A stretch of 64,000 nt of DNA from NCBI GenBank assembly GCA_035411425.1, contig DAONSX010000005.1, forward strand, positions 1-64,000, in the 5' to 3' direction. The notes beneath the pieces are model-generated. The model saw nothing but the letters and a program-made list of their open reading frames with translations. It searched no databases and was not told the DNA's origin. The stretch comes from TTA-H9 sp002071415. GTDB lineage: Bacteria; Bacteroidota; Bacteroidia; Bacteroidales; TTA-H9. Below are positions 8,796 to 17,577 of the stretch, one piece after another (position 1 is the first letter of the stretch; each line of letters opens with the position of its first letter). The translations under genes were made by a program, and so were the position numbers.

Positions 8796-11700
8796 TTACT
8801 GAGATAGTTTGAGGTTAATCATAGCTTCGATGACTTTAGCGGTACTATCCTGTCCATTTTGAGAAGCTACCTGACTTAACCGCTGCAACAGATAGGCATT
8901 TTCTGACATCTCTTCTTCGTATTGAGATGAATATTTTGGTTCGAGCGAAAGGTAGAAATTGAGATCCTGAGAAAAGATATTAGCCAACTGCAGTGCCATG
9001 TTGTTCGCTTTTTCGGTAGCTTTTGCTGCGTAATATAAATCAACATATGAGAGCATATATTTATCGGGGAATATTTTTGAGGTTGGGAAATATTGTAACG
9101 ACAAATCGAGTGCTTTCTCTGCCTCTTCGTTTTTGCCTTTATTTAGCATAGACTGGGCAACACGCATATAGTTTTGTCTTGGTATTGCAGCGTTGCGAAA
9201 ACTTTCCCTGTCAACCGTAACCCTGGGATCATTGAGATTTCCCCAGTGTTTAATGCGGTTTACAAGAATATCATAGCATGTATCGGCCGACACACCTCCC
9301 AATCCTCTAATATAGTCGGTGGCTTTAACAGGCAAGAATTTATAAACCATTCCCTCAAGATGACTGTACTCATCCAAATTAATAGCTCCTCCAATTCCTG
9401 AAGGACTCGTTAAATATATAGGTCTTTTCCAGTCGTTGGTGGCTAAGATATCGAGCAACATTAAATCATTTTTAAAGATATAATTTCTGCGAATAGTGAA
9501 GTCGAGATAGGGTAAAACTCTATTTTTCATTTCGTTTGGGATGAGGCCACTTGCTTTTACTGCGGCTGTATCCACAGGGATACGAATGGTCTTGGAAGGT
9601 ATGAAGCTAAGCCTTTGGCCATCGCCAAAATCACGCTTGTTTCTTTCATCGGCAATAAATCTCATGATGTCCCTCAGCAGAATGGGTTGTCCCGATTTGT
9701 TCAGATCAACCACCACTACGTAATCGTTATTGCCCTTATCATATTGTTCGGGTTTCAGGGTAAATGGAAGGGGTTCAGAGTCATAGACTTTTCGGGCCAT
9801 TTGATGGATGTACCAGTCGCCTGAAGCCAGCATGTAGTTTACTACTCTTACGTCGGTGCGATGATTTTCTACCTCTTGGGCATACCACAAGGGGAAAGTA
9901 TCATTATCGCCGAAGGTAAAAAGCAGGCTTTGAGGCTGTGTTGAATCGAGATAAGCAAAGGCATAATCGCGGGCTGCAGTTTTATGTGAACGGTTGTGGT
10001 CGTCCCATCCATCTTTGGCCATGACATAGGGAACGGGCAATGCAATCAAAATAGCTAAGATGGCTGCTGCAACGGGTTTGATGTATTTCCCGAGCCAATC
10101 GTTTAGGGCAAGTACTCCTAACCCCACCCAGATGGTAAAGGCATAAAAGGAGCCCGCATAGCTGTAATCTCTTTCACGGGGTTGGAAAGGAGTTTGGTTC
10201 AAATAGATAACGATAGCTATTCCCGTCATGAAGAAGAGCAAAGCCACCACAAAACTATCGCGTGGATGTTTCTTAATATGATAGAATAAACCAATGAGGC
10301 CCAAAATAAGTGGCAGAAAATAAAAACGATTGTATGCCGGATTTTGTTTGCGGTATTCGGGATAATTTTCCTGATTGCCTAATCTGGCCTGATCGATAAA
10401 CTTAATCCCACTTATCCAGTTACCGTCTTCTATCCCTCCATGACCTTCAATGTCGTTTTGCCTGCCCACGAAATTCCACATAAAATATCTGAAATACATG
10501 TGCCCTAATTGATAACTGAAAAAGAACCTCAGATTTTCACCATAGGTCGGTTTTATTAAGGTTTCGGTTTTTCCGCTGCTACTGGTTACTGCAATGGGTG
10601 TGCCTTTTATTTTACCCCAGTTTTGATAGGCATTGATATGACTTTGTTTTTGATTGCTCCACATTCGTGGAAACAAGGTCGTGAATCGTTTATCGTATAC
10701 AGGCAGAGTACCTTTTCGAGGATCGGCAATCACATATTTTCCCGATTTCTCGTCTTTTTGATAAATAGGTGGTTGGTCTTTATAATCTACAACGGGTGTA
10801 TTGTAGTATTGGCCATAAAAGATAGGCCATGAGCCATATTGTTCTCTATTTAGATACGAAAGAAGGCCAATGGCATCGGTTGGAGCATTTTCGTTGATAG
10901 GTGTATTGGCATTGGCACGTATAACCAGCATTAAGAATGAAGAATAACCTATAAGAATAAATGCTAACGATAAAATGACCGCATTAATAACAGGCCGTGC
11001 TTTCTTCAATTTAAGAACTACATAGATACTAATTGCTGCAACAGCCAATGAGATCACAACGCCTAAAAATCCCTTTCCCGATCCGATTAAAATCAAAAAA
11101 AAGATAATGAGGGTAATTAGGAAGAAATTTTTATACTTGTCGCCTTTGATCGTATAAAGTAAGCCTGAAACTATCATTAAGGCAAGCACTAATGCAAAGA
11201 AAAGAGTTCCCGAGTTGAATGGCAATCCAAGTGAATTAACGAAGAACAATTCGGTTTTGCCGAAAAGGTTAACGATTTCGGGAATGATTCCATACATGAT
11301 CAGTGCCAGTAAGGCTATAGAAATGACTCCTGTAAGCAGGAATCCTTTCCAGTTGGGCTTGTATTTCTTGTAATAATAGATATAAGTTATAGCAGGAATA
11401 GCCAAGAGGTTCAGTAGATGTACTCCAATGGAAAGACCAATCATGAATGCTATAAAGATAAGCCAGCGAACGGCATGATCTTCGTCAGCCACATTTTCCC
11501 ATTTTAAGATTGCCCAGAAGACAAGAGCCGTGAAGAAAGACGACATGGCATAAACTTCTCCTTCGACAGCCGAGAACCAGAATGAGTCGCTGAAAGTATA
11601 GGCCATAGCTCCAATGAATCCCGAGCCCATGATGGCAATTAATTTTGCTGTATTGATCTCCTGACCTTGCTTTAAAACCACCTTTCGGGCAAGCATCGTA

Positions 11701-11993
11701 ATGCTCCAAAAAAGGAACAGGATTGTCAGAGCACTGCTTAAAGCCGACATGGTGTTGATCATATAAGCTACTCGCGTAACATCATTGCCTGCTACAAGGG
11801 TAAATAAACGGCCTAATAATTGGAAAGTGGGTGCTCCTGGTGGATGCCCAACCTGTAATTTGTATGCTGTTGAAATGTATTCTCCACAATCCCACCAGCT
11901 GGCTGTGGGTTCGAGAGTCAGCATGTAAACTGCAAAAGCAATGGCAAAGGTGATCCATCCAAGCAGGTTGTTGATTCGTTTGTAATTTTTCAT
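8796..11993 (-). CDS. DUF2723 integral membrane protein (GT-C-like, putative protein O-glycosyltransferase)
   Basis: About 1065 residues. The N-terminal half is a multi-span membrane domain of the Bacteroidota DUF2723 family, with the signature EPTASWWDCGEYISTAYKLQ and then VGHPPGAPTFQLLGR. The acidic D and E there sit where GT-C glycosyltransferases place their catalytic acids. The family is proposed to transfer sugars from lipid carriers to exported proteins, though the exact substrate is unknown. The remainder is a periplasmic region with a helical, TPR-like tail (NKGKNEEAEKALDLSLQYFP). The start at 11993 (MKNYKRINNLLGW) is preferred over 12014 because family members begin with this segment. 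It ends at a strong terminator and is probably monocistronic. Confidence 0.88.
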   Translation of the reverse strand: MKNYKRINNLLGWITFAIAFAVYMLTLEPTASWWDCGEYISTAYKLQVGHPPGAPTFQLLGRLFTLVAGNDVTRVAYMINTMSALSSALTILFLFWSITMLARKVVLKQGQEINTAKLIAIMGSGFIGAMAYTFSDSFWFSAVEGEVYAMSSFFTALVFWAILKWENVADEDHAVRWLIFIAFMIGLSIGVHLLNLLAIPAITYIYYYKKYKPNWKGFLLTGVISIALLALIMYGIIPEIVNLFGKTELFFVNSLGLPFNSGTLFFALVLALMIVSGLLYTIKGDKYKNFFLITLIIFFLILIGSGKGFLGVVISLAVAAISIYVVLKLKKARPVINAVILSLAFILIGYSSFLMLVIRANANTPINENAPTDAIGLLSYLNREQYGSWPIFYGQYYNTPVVDYKDQPPIYQKDEKSGKYVIADPRKGTLPVYDKRFTTLFPRMWSNQKQSHINAYQNWGKIKGTPIAVTSSSGKTETLIKPTYGENLRFFFSYQLGHMYFRYFMWNFVGRQNDIEGHGGIEDGNWISGIKFIDQARLGNQENYPEYRKQNPAYNRFYFLPLILGLIGLFYHIKKHPRDSFVVALLFFMTGIAIVIYLNQTPFQPRERDYSYAGSFYAFTIWVGLGVLALNDWLGKYIKPVAAAILAILIALPVPYVMAKDGWDDHNRSHKTAARDYAFAYLDSTQPQSLLFTFGDNDTFPLWYAQEVENHRTDVRVVNYMLASGDWYIHQMARKVYDSEPLPFTLKPEQYDKGNNDYVVVVDLNKSGQPILLRDIMRFIADERNKRDFGDGQRLSFIPSKTIRIPVDTAAVKASGLIPNEMKNRVLPYLDFTIRRNYIFKNDLMLLDILATNDWKRPIYLTSPSGIGGAINLDEYSHLEGMVYKFLPVKATDYIRGLGGVSADTCYDILVNRIKHWGNLNDPRVTVDRESFRNAAIPRQNYMRVAQSMLNKGKNEEAEKALDLSLQYFPTSKIFPDKYMLSYVDLYYAAKATEKANNMALQLANIFSQDLNFYLSLEPKYSSQYEEEMSENAYLLQRLSQVASQNGQDSTAKVIEAMINLKLSQ

Positions 11994-12095
11994 GTTTTTA
12001 CTGATTAAATTCAAAGTATCAGTATTTTTTTCCGACTGATTGTCTATCGATTAAACCATTAAACGCTTTGAAATTTTAATATTATGAATCGAGTG

Positions 12096-12103
12096 CGAAA
12101 GTA
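12096..12103 (-). promoter_or_regulatory. Probable -7 box for the DUF2723 gene
   Basis: The minus strand reads TACTTTCG, one base from TAnnTTTG, about 100 bases before the start codon. Confidence 0.35.
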
Positions 12104-12143
12104 ATAAAAAATTTATGGCTTGTAAAATTATGTGGCATACAAC

Positions 12144-12170
12144 TTGAACAGAGGATTTTTTTTATCTTTG
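12144..12170 (+). promoter_or_regulatory. Promoter of tRNA-Gln
   Basis: TTG at 12144-12146 and TATCTTTG at 12163-12170 are 16 bases apart and form a full Bacteroidota -33/-7 promoter. It ends 13 bases before the tRNA. Confidence 0.7.
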
Positions 12171-12183
12171 CCGCCGAAAATTT

Positions 12184-12254
12184 TGTCCGATGGTGTAATG
12201 GCAGCACAGGAGATTTTGGTTCTCTTAGTCTAGGTTCGAATCCTGGTCGGACAA
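12184..12254 (+). tRNA. tRNA-Gln (anticodon UUG)
   Basis: A complete cloverleaf. Acceptor TGTCCGA pairs with TCGGACA, the anticodon loop TTTTGGT is closed by GGAGA/TCTCT-type pairing giving anticodon TTG, and the T-loop is GGTTCGAATCC. The CCA end is not encoded. Confidence 0.95.
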
Positions 12255-12256
12255 CA

Positions 12257-12285
12257 AGCCCCGGTGAATGCGGGGCTCATTTTTT
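12257..12285 (+). terminator. Rho-independent terminator after tRNA-Gln
   Basis: AGCCCCG at 12257-12263 pairs with CGGGGCT at 12271-12277, followed by CATTTTTT. Confidence 0.85.
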
Positions 12286-12443
12286 AATATGTCTATCCTA
12301 AGCTTTGAGAGAGGATTTTTGCTATTCTTATTAACTATTTGTTATTCATTATTTTATAGATTGATTTGCTATTTCATTCCTCTTTAATGATATCTCATTC
12401 GAATTTTGCTGATTACTTTTGTCATATAAATTGAATTTTTTCA

Positions 12444-13892
12444 TTGAATAAGATTGCATTACAGGCTGTTGTAGAGCTTTTCGAAAGATATAAGGGTGCG
12501 AAACCATCTTCCGTACATCATTTGCCTCCTTCGGCTTCCGAACGTAAATATTTTCGATTGAACGTTGAGAATGACTCCATTCTTGGAGCTTGGAATCCAT
12601 GTATTCAGGAAAATGAGGCTTTTTTTTCTTTTACCTATCAGTTCCTCAATAAAGACCTCCCTGTTCCTCCTATCTATGCTATCTCTGATGACCGCAAAGC
12701 CTACCTCTTGAGGGATTTGGGTAATGTTACTCTTTTCAGTCATTTGCAGGAACTACGAAAATCCATGAGCTGGAATGAACAACTTACCGAAATTTACCGG
12801 CAAACCTTAGATGCTCTCATTCGATTTCAGCTTGCAGGTAAAGGTTTCGATTTTTCGAAAGCCTATCCACGTGGCTGCTTCGATGAGCAAAGTATCTTAT
12901 GGGATTTGCAGTATTTCAAATATTATTTTTTGAAACTTGCTGGAATTTTTTTCGACGAGCAGGCACTCGAAACAGATTTTAGATCTTTTGCTGAGTTTTT
13001 GACTCAGGCTCCTTCGGGATATTTCATGTACCGCGATTTCCAGTCGCGAAACGTCATGCTTCATGATGATACATTATATTTTATAGATTATCAAGGTGGA
13101 AGGGAAGGTCCTTGCTCATATGATCTGGCTTCACTTCTTTATGATGCCAAAGCCGATATACCCCATCCTATCCGTGAAATTCTACTTCGTTATTACATAG
13201 AGCAGATGAAACAAGCTGATTCTCTTGATCCTGAAGAATTTCTTAGCTACTGGCCTGGCTTTGTGTATATCAGAATCCTTCAGGCATTGGGGACTTATGG
13301 TTATCGGGGATTTTTCCAGCAAAAAACTCATTTCCTCCTCAGCATACCTTATGCCTTGAACAATCTGTCCTATGTCCTCGAAAACTATGGCTTTGCCAAG
13401 CAAATGCCAGAACTGGAAAGAGTGGTAAGAGTAATTGCTAATGATCAAACATTCAGATCTTTTGGCAAACAAACTCAACGATTGCTGGTACAAATCGTAA
13501 GTTTTTCGTACAGAAAAGGTATTCCACTCGACTCCTCAGGCAATGGTGGTGGTTTTGTTTTCGATTGCAGAGCCTTGCCTAATCCGGGTATATATCAGCA
13601 ATTTTCGAAATTTACAGGAAATCATACCGAAGTGATCGAATTTTTCGATAAGTTTCCTGAGATAAAAGAGTTTATTCAGAATTGTACTGCACTGATTCAG
13701 CAAAGCATTCATTCCTATCTCGAAAAGGGTTATACCCAGCTGTTGGTTTGTTTTGGATGTACAGGCGGTCAGCATCGTTCGGTTTATTGTGCCAATGCAT
13801 TGGCCGAAAAAATTTCGGCTTCTAATGATTACGATGTTGTACTCACCCATCGTGAACTTTCTTTTGATAAGGCAATTTTTATGGATGAGTAA
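12444..13892 (+). CDS. AmgK-like sugar kinase fused to a RapZ C-terminal domain
   Basis: 482 residues. Residues 1-330 are an aminoglycoside-phosphotransferase-fold kinase. YRDFQSRNVM carries catalytic D198 and N203, and IDYQGG carries metal-binding D215. This resembles AmgK, which phosphorylates N-acetylmuramate or N-acetylglucosamine at the anomeric position. Residues about 347-470 match the RapZ C-terminal domain (SFSYRKGIPLD, FDCRALPNPG, GCTGGQHRSVY), known elsewhere for sensing glucosamine-6-phosphate. The Walker kinase half of RapZ is absent. The start is a TTG at 12444; no in-frame ATG precedes the conserved region. A MurU-like nucleotidyltransferase follows after 71 bases, as amgK-murU do in Pseudomonas. 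The exact substrate is inferred from that pairing. Confidence 0.8.
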   Translation: MNKIALQAVVELFERYKGAKPSSVHHLPPSASERKYFRLNVENDSILGAWNPCIQENEAFFSFTYQFLNKDLPVPPIYAISDDRKAYLLRDLGNVTLFSHLQELRKSMSWNEQLTEIYRQTLDALIRFQLAGKGFDFSKAYPRGCFDEQSILWDLQYFKYYFLKLAGIFFDEQALETDFRSFAEFLTQAPSGYFMYRDFQSRNVMLHDDTLYFIDYQGGREGPCSYDLASLLYDAKADIPHPIREILLRYYIEQMKQADSLDPEEFLSYWPGFVYIRILQALGTYGYRGFFQQKTHFLLSIPYALNNLSYVLENYGFAKQMPELERVVRVIANDQTFRSFGKQTQRLLVQIVSFSYRKGIPLDSSGNGGGFVFDCRALPNPGIYQQFSKFTGNHTEVIEFFDKFPEIKEFIQNCTALIQQSIHSYLEKGYTQLLVCFGCTGGQHRSVYCANALAEKISASNDYDVVLTHRELSFDKAIFMDE

Positions 13893-13963
13893 ATTTGTTC
13901 TATTAATGAAATGAGTGAATAAAAAACCAAATATTTTAAAATTTTCTAATCGAGTTCAATATA

Positions 13964-14677
13964 ATGAATGCCTTGATTCTTGCAGCCGGAAGAGGAACAC
14001 GCCTTTATCCTTTAACACTTCGTCGTCCCAAGGCTTTGATAGAAGTGGGCGGAATAAGTCTGCTCGAAAGGGCTATCCTAAAATTATCGAATGAAGGTTT
14101 TCAAAGAATTATTATCAATGTTCATCACTTTGGCGATCAAATAATTGCATATTTGCAGGCTCATGCATGGCCGAATGTTGAGATTATCATCAGCGATGAA
14201 AGAGAAGAATTACTCGACACAGGCGGGGCGATCAAGCATGCCGGTAAGTTTCTCGAAGGCGCTCCCTTTTTGGTTTATAATGTAGATGTTGTTACCGACC
14301 TGAAGTTAATGGACCTTTGTAGATTCCATAATAATAACAACCCTCTGGCAACTCTTGCTATAAGCCAGCGTCCAACGGCAAGGCAGTTGTATTTTGACGA
14401 GCGAATGTTACTGAAGGGCAGAGCAATTATGAAACCTGCAGACGAAGCTCTGACTCACGCAGTTGATGTTTTTCGAACATTTGCCTTTAGTGGAATCCAC
14501 GTTGTAAGTGAAAAGATATTCGACCTGATGCCATCACAAGATGTTTTCTCTATAATGGATTTTTACCTTGAATTCTGCAAAAGTTATCCCATCATGGGTT
14601 ACGATCATACTGGAATTTTCTGGATGGATTTAGGCACCATCGAAAATTTACAGCTTTTTGAGAATCTTTCTGCTTAG
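13964..14677 (+). CDS. MurU-like sugar-1-phosphate nucleotidyltransferase
   Basis: A 237-residue nucleotidyltransferase (Rossmann-like) with the signature LAAGRGTRLYPLTLRRPKAL at residues 5-24 and a metal-binding D in VYNVDVVTDL. Its length fits the short MurU type, with no acyltransferase extension. MurU transfers UMP to N-acetylmuramate-1-phosphate, returning cell-wall sugar to peptidoglycan synthesis without going through fosfomycin-sensitive MurA. The assignment rests mainly on the adjacent AmgK-like kinase; a mannose- or glucose-1-phosphate enzyme cannot be excluded from the sequence alone. It is followed by addB after 62 bases. Confidence 0.75.
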   Translation: MNALILAAGRGTRLYPLTLRRPKALIEVGGISLLERAILKLSNEGFQRIIINVHHFGDQIIAYLQAHAWPNVEIIISDEREELLDTGGAIKHAGKFLEGAPFLVYNVDVVTDLKLMDLCRFHNNNNPLATLAISQRPTARQLYFDERMLLKGRAIMKPADEALTHAVDVFRTFAFSGIHVVSEKIFDLMPSQDVFSIMDFYLEFCKSYPIMGYDHTGIFWMDLGTIENLQLFENLSA

Positions 14678-14739
14678 CAAAATATTTTCATCGATTTTTT
14701 TATGGCTTTAGATTATTTTCGCAACTTAATACGAATATA

Positions 14740-17574
14740 ATGGCAGCATTCTTATCTCTTCTCGCAGATTATATTTACGAGCAATATGGGAACGATTTCA
14801 GGAATCTTTGTGTAATATTTCCCAATCGGCGGGCGGGATTATTCTTTCGCAGAGAACTTGGTTCAAAAATAGATAGACCTGTTTTGTCTCCTCAAATTTT
14901 TTCTTTCGAAGATTTCATCTTCGAGGTTACTCCTTTTATTCAGGCTGAACCTTTCGAGAAGTTAATCACCCTGTATAAGGCTGCAACAAATAATCCGGTG
15001 CTTCAATCAAGAGATTTCGACGGTTTTCTCGACTGGGGTCAGAATGTTTTGAGAGATTTTGATGAAGTGGATGCCTATTTGATTGATCCAGCCAGATTAT
15101 TCCCCTATCTGCGGAATGTAAAGCAATTGGCAACATGGAATTTGGGAGAAACTCCTCCTACAGAATTTCAAAATAACTATCTGCGTTTCTATGATTCCAT
15201 GTTTAGTCTCTATATGGAATATCATCGCCTGTCGATGAAGGCGAAAAAGGTTTCAACAGCTATGGCTGCTCGATGGTTAGCCGAGAATTCAAATTTTGCC
15301 GAACTTTTTAAGAAATGGGATCATATTGTGTTTGCTGGATTTTATGCAAATACACCGGCAGAAGAAAAAATTATTTCTGCTTTAAAGGATTCAGGTAAAG
15401 CCGAAATTTTTTACGACGCCGACTTGTATTACATTAAAAATAAACTTCAAGAAGCTGGCCTTTTCCTTAGAGATAAAATCGATCCAGAAAAGGATAAATG
15501 GATTCTCAATAGATTACGAGATGAAAACAGGGAAATAAAAATTATTGGCGTTGCAGGCAATGTGAGTCAGACGACGGCATTACAAAAAGAATTGGAAGAA
15601 AAACTCAAGAATGAGGGAACTGCTTGGCTCGATCATGCCGCTATTGTATTGGCCAATGAAGATTTGTTGATTCCTGTGCTCGATGCTTTACCTCTTGAAA
15701 TCGAGGAGGTGAACGTTACAATGGGTTTACCACTTATAGCCACGCCTGTAAAACAACTTGTCGAGAATTTTTTAAACATCTTCATCCAGAAGAAAGATGA
15801 TGCCTTGCCAGCCAGGCTATTTTATCGCCTTATACATCATCCATACATTTGGGCTGAAATGATCGATCATTTTCATGAAGTAAATGCTTTAAGAAAAAAA
15901 ATCATGGCTGGCCAAGCCTATTTATCACATCAGCAACTGAATGATGTGTTCAAGGATAATGATACTGCAAATCAGCTCGTTTCCTTATTTTTTGAGGTGA
16001 ATAATTCAATCGATATAGGAAATTCGCTCTTAGCCTTGATTGACCTCGTTAAGGATAAATTTGAGAAGGGCCTTCCTCAACAATATCTCTATGTTTTCAG
16101 CCATATTTTATATGGAACATTGAACAAATTAAAAGAATCGGACATCGATACCAACCCCCAATCTTTTTTGAAGCTAATGAAAAGGATTTTGGCTTCCACC
16201 AAAGTTCCTTTTTACGGTGAACCATTGAAGGGATTACAGATTATGGGCATGCTCGAAACCCGTGCACTCGATTTCGATACGGTTTTTTTGTTGTCGGCCA
16301 ACGATGACATCCTGCCTGGTAGCAACCGCGGTAATTCCTTCATTCCTTTCGATGTAAGAATAGAAAAAGAATTCAATCTGCCTGTCGATGCTCATCAATC
16401 GGCTATTTCGGCCTATCATTTTTACCGTTTGCTTCAGGGCTGCAAGCAAGCCTTTATGTTTTACAACAGCGAACCCGGGGGTTTGGGCGGAGGTGAAAAA
16501 AGTCGCTTTATCCTTCAAATCGAAAACGAATTCCCTTTAAATGTGAAAAATACGAAAATCTCAACCACCACGGTGAGCTTTCGCTACCCCAGCATTCCTC
16601 ACGAGGAAATAGTTTTTACTAAAACTCCCGAAGTCATGAAAAAATTGACGTATAAAGCTCAAGATGGGCTTTCGCCTTCGGCTTTGTGGACTTTTAACGT
16701 TTGTGGTGTAAAATTTTATTTCGACTATATGGTGGGTTTGATCGATTATCAGATTACCGAAGGAGAAATTGATGAAGCTGTTTTTGGGACGGTGGTTCAT
16801 AAAGTTTTACAGGAATTTTATCCTCATGAGTATCCATTTCGTGTAACTGAAGAATTTATAAATAATAAACTTACTCAATTAGATGATTTAATCAGGAAGA
16901 GTTTCCAGAGTGAGCTCGAAGGCATAGATATCGACTATGGACGTAATAAGTTGCTTTTTGGCGTGGCTCAACAAATTCTTACAAGATTTTTTCAGAATGA
17001 AATCGAGTTTTTAAAGGATTATCCCGATTTGCAAATTTTGAATCTTGAAAAGGTAATCACTTATACCATGCCTTTTCCATTATCAGTTGATATGGATGGT
17101 AGTGACATCTCTTTAGATTCGGTAGTCATTCATGGCCGAATCGATCGCATCGATCAAGTAGGCGAGCAAATTCGCATCATAGACTACAAAACAGGCAAAG
17201 GCTTAGATAAGAAATTGTCTTTAGATATTTCAAAAAATCTTTCCAATAAATTAGATACAGACAAAGCCTTTCAATTGCTTACTTATTTATGGATGTATAA
17301 GATGAATAATCCGAAATTGAATGATGTGAAGGCTGGCATAATGTTTCTTAGAAGATCTGATATTGGTTTTACTGAGGCCATAATAAAAAATCCTTCCCAT
17401 TCAAATGATAATCCTGTTCAATTTAATTCCTCTATACAATCTATACAATACATTGAGCAACAAATAAAAATGTTGCTTAGAAATCTTTTCGACCTTAATC
17501 AATCCTTTGTCCAGACTTCAAACAAGAATGCCTGTCGTTATTGTAAATACAAGTTTATTTGTGCCCGCGGGTGA
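14740..17574 (+). CDS. addB: AddB-like PD-(D/E)XK nuclease subunit
   Basis: 944 residues. Like AddB of the AddAB helicase-nuclease that processes double-strand breaks, it has an inactive helicase-like N-terminal half and a C-terminal RecB-type nuclease. The nuclease motif IIDYKTGKG gives D815 and K817. The four cysteines of the iron-sulfur staple are C655, C932, C935 and C941, in the AddB spacing (C, long gap, C-x2-C-x5-C). The Walker A motif is not evident at the N-terminus (FPNRRAGLFFRREL). The partner addA (UvrD-like helicase) is not in this window. The stop lies 3 bases from the stop of the convergent Memo-AMMECR1 gene. Confidence 0.85.
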   Translation: MAAFLSLLADYIYEQYGNDFRNLCVIFPNRRAGLFFRRELGSKIDRPVLSPQIFSFEDFIFEVTPFIQAEPFEKLITLYKAATNNPVLQSRDFDGFLDWGQNVLRDFDEVDAYLIDPARLFPYLRNVKQLATWNLGETPPTEFQNNYLRFYDSMFSLYMEYHRLSMKAKKVSTAMAARWLAENSNFAELFKKWDHIVFAGFYANTPAEEKIISALKDSGKAEIFYDADLYYIKNKLQEAGLFLRDKIDPEKDKWILNRLRDENREIKIIGVAGNVSQTTALQKELEEKLKNEGTAWLDHAAIVLANEDLLIPVLDALPLEIEEVNVTMGLPLIATPVKQLVENFLNIFIQKKDDALPARLFYRLIHHPYIWAEMIDHFHEVNALRKKIMAGQAYLSHQQLNDVFKDNDTANQLVSLFFEVNNSIDIGNSLLALIDLVKDKFEKGLPQQYLYVFSHILYGTLNKLKESDIDTNPQSFLKLMKRILASTKVPFYGEPLKGLQIMGMLETRALDFDTVFLLSANDDILPGSNRGNSFIPFDVRIEKEFNLPVDAHQSAISAYHFYRLLQGCKQAFMFYNSEPGGLGGGEKSRFILQIENEFPLNVKNTKISTTTVSFRYPSIPHEEIVFTKTPEVMKKLTYKAQDGLSPSALWTFNVCGVKFYFDYMVGLIDYQITEGEIDEAVFGTVVHKVLQEFYPHEYPFRVTEEFINNKLTQLDDLIRKSFQSELEGIDIDYGRNKLLFGVAQQILTRFFQNEIEFLKDYPDLQILNLEKVITYTMPFPLSVDMDGSDISLDSVVIHGRIDRIDQVGEQIRIIDYKTGKGLDKKLSLDISKNLSNKLDTDKAFQLLTYLWMYKMNNPKLNDVKAGIMFLRRSDIGFTEAIIKNPSHSNDNPVQFNSSIQSIQYIEQQIKMLLRNLFDLNQSFVQTSNKNACRYCKYKFICARG

Positions 17575-17577
17575 AGA

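Noticed and set aside
13182..13493. Minus-strand ORFs inside the kinase-RapZ gene
   Set aside because: They are shadows of a gene whose plus-strand frame shows clear kinase and RapZ motifs.
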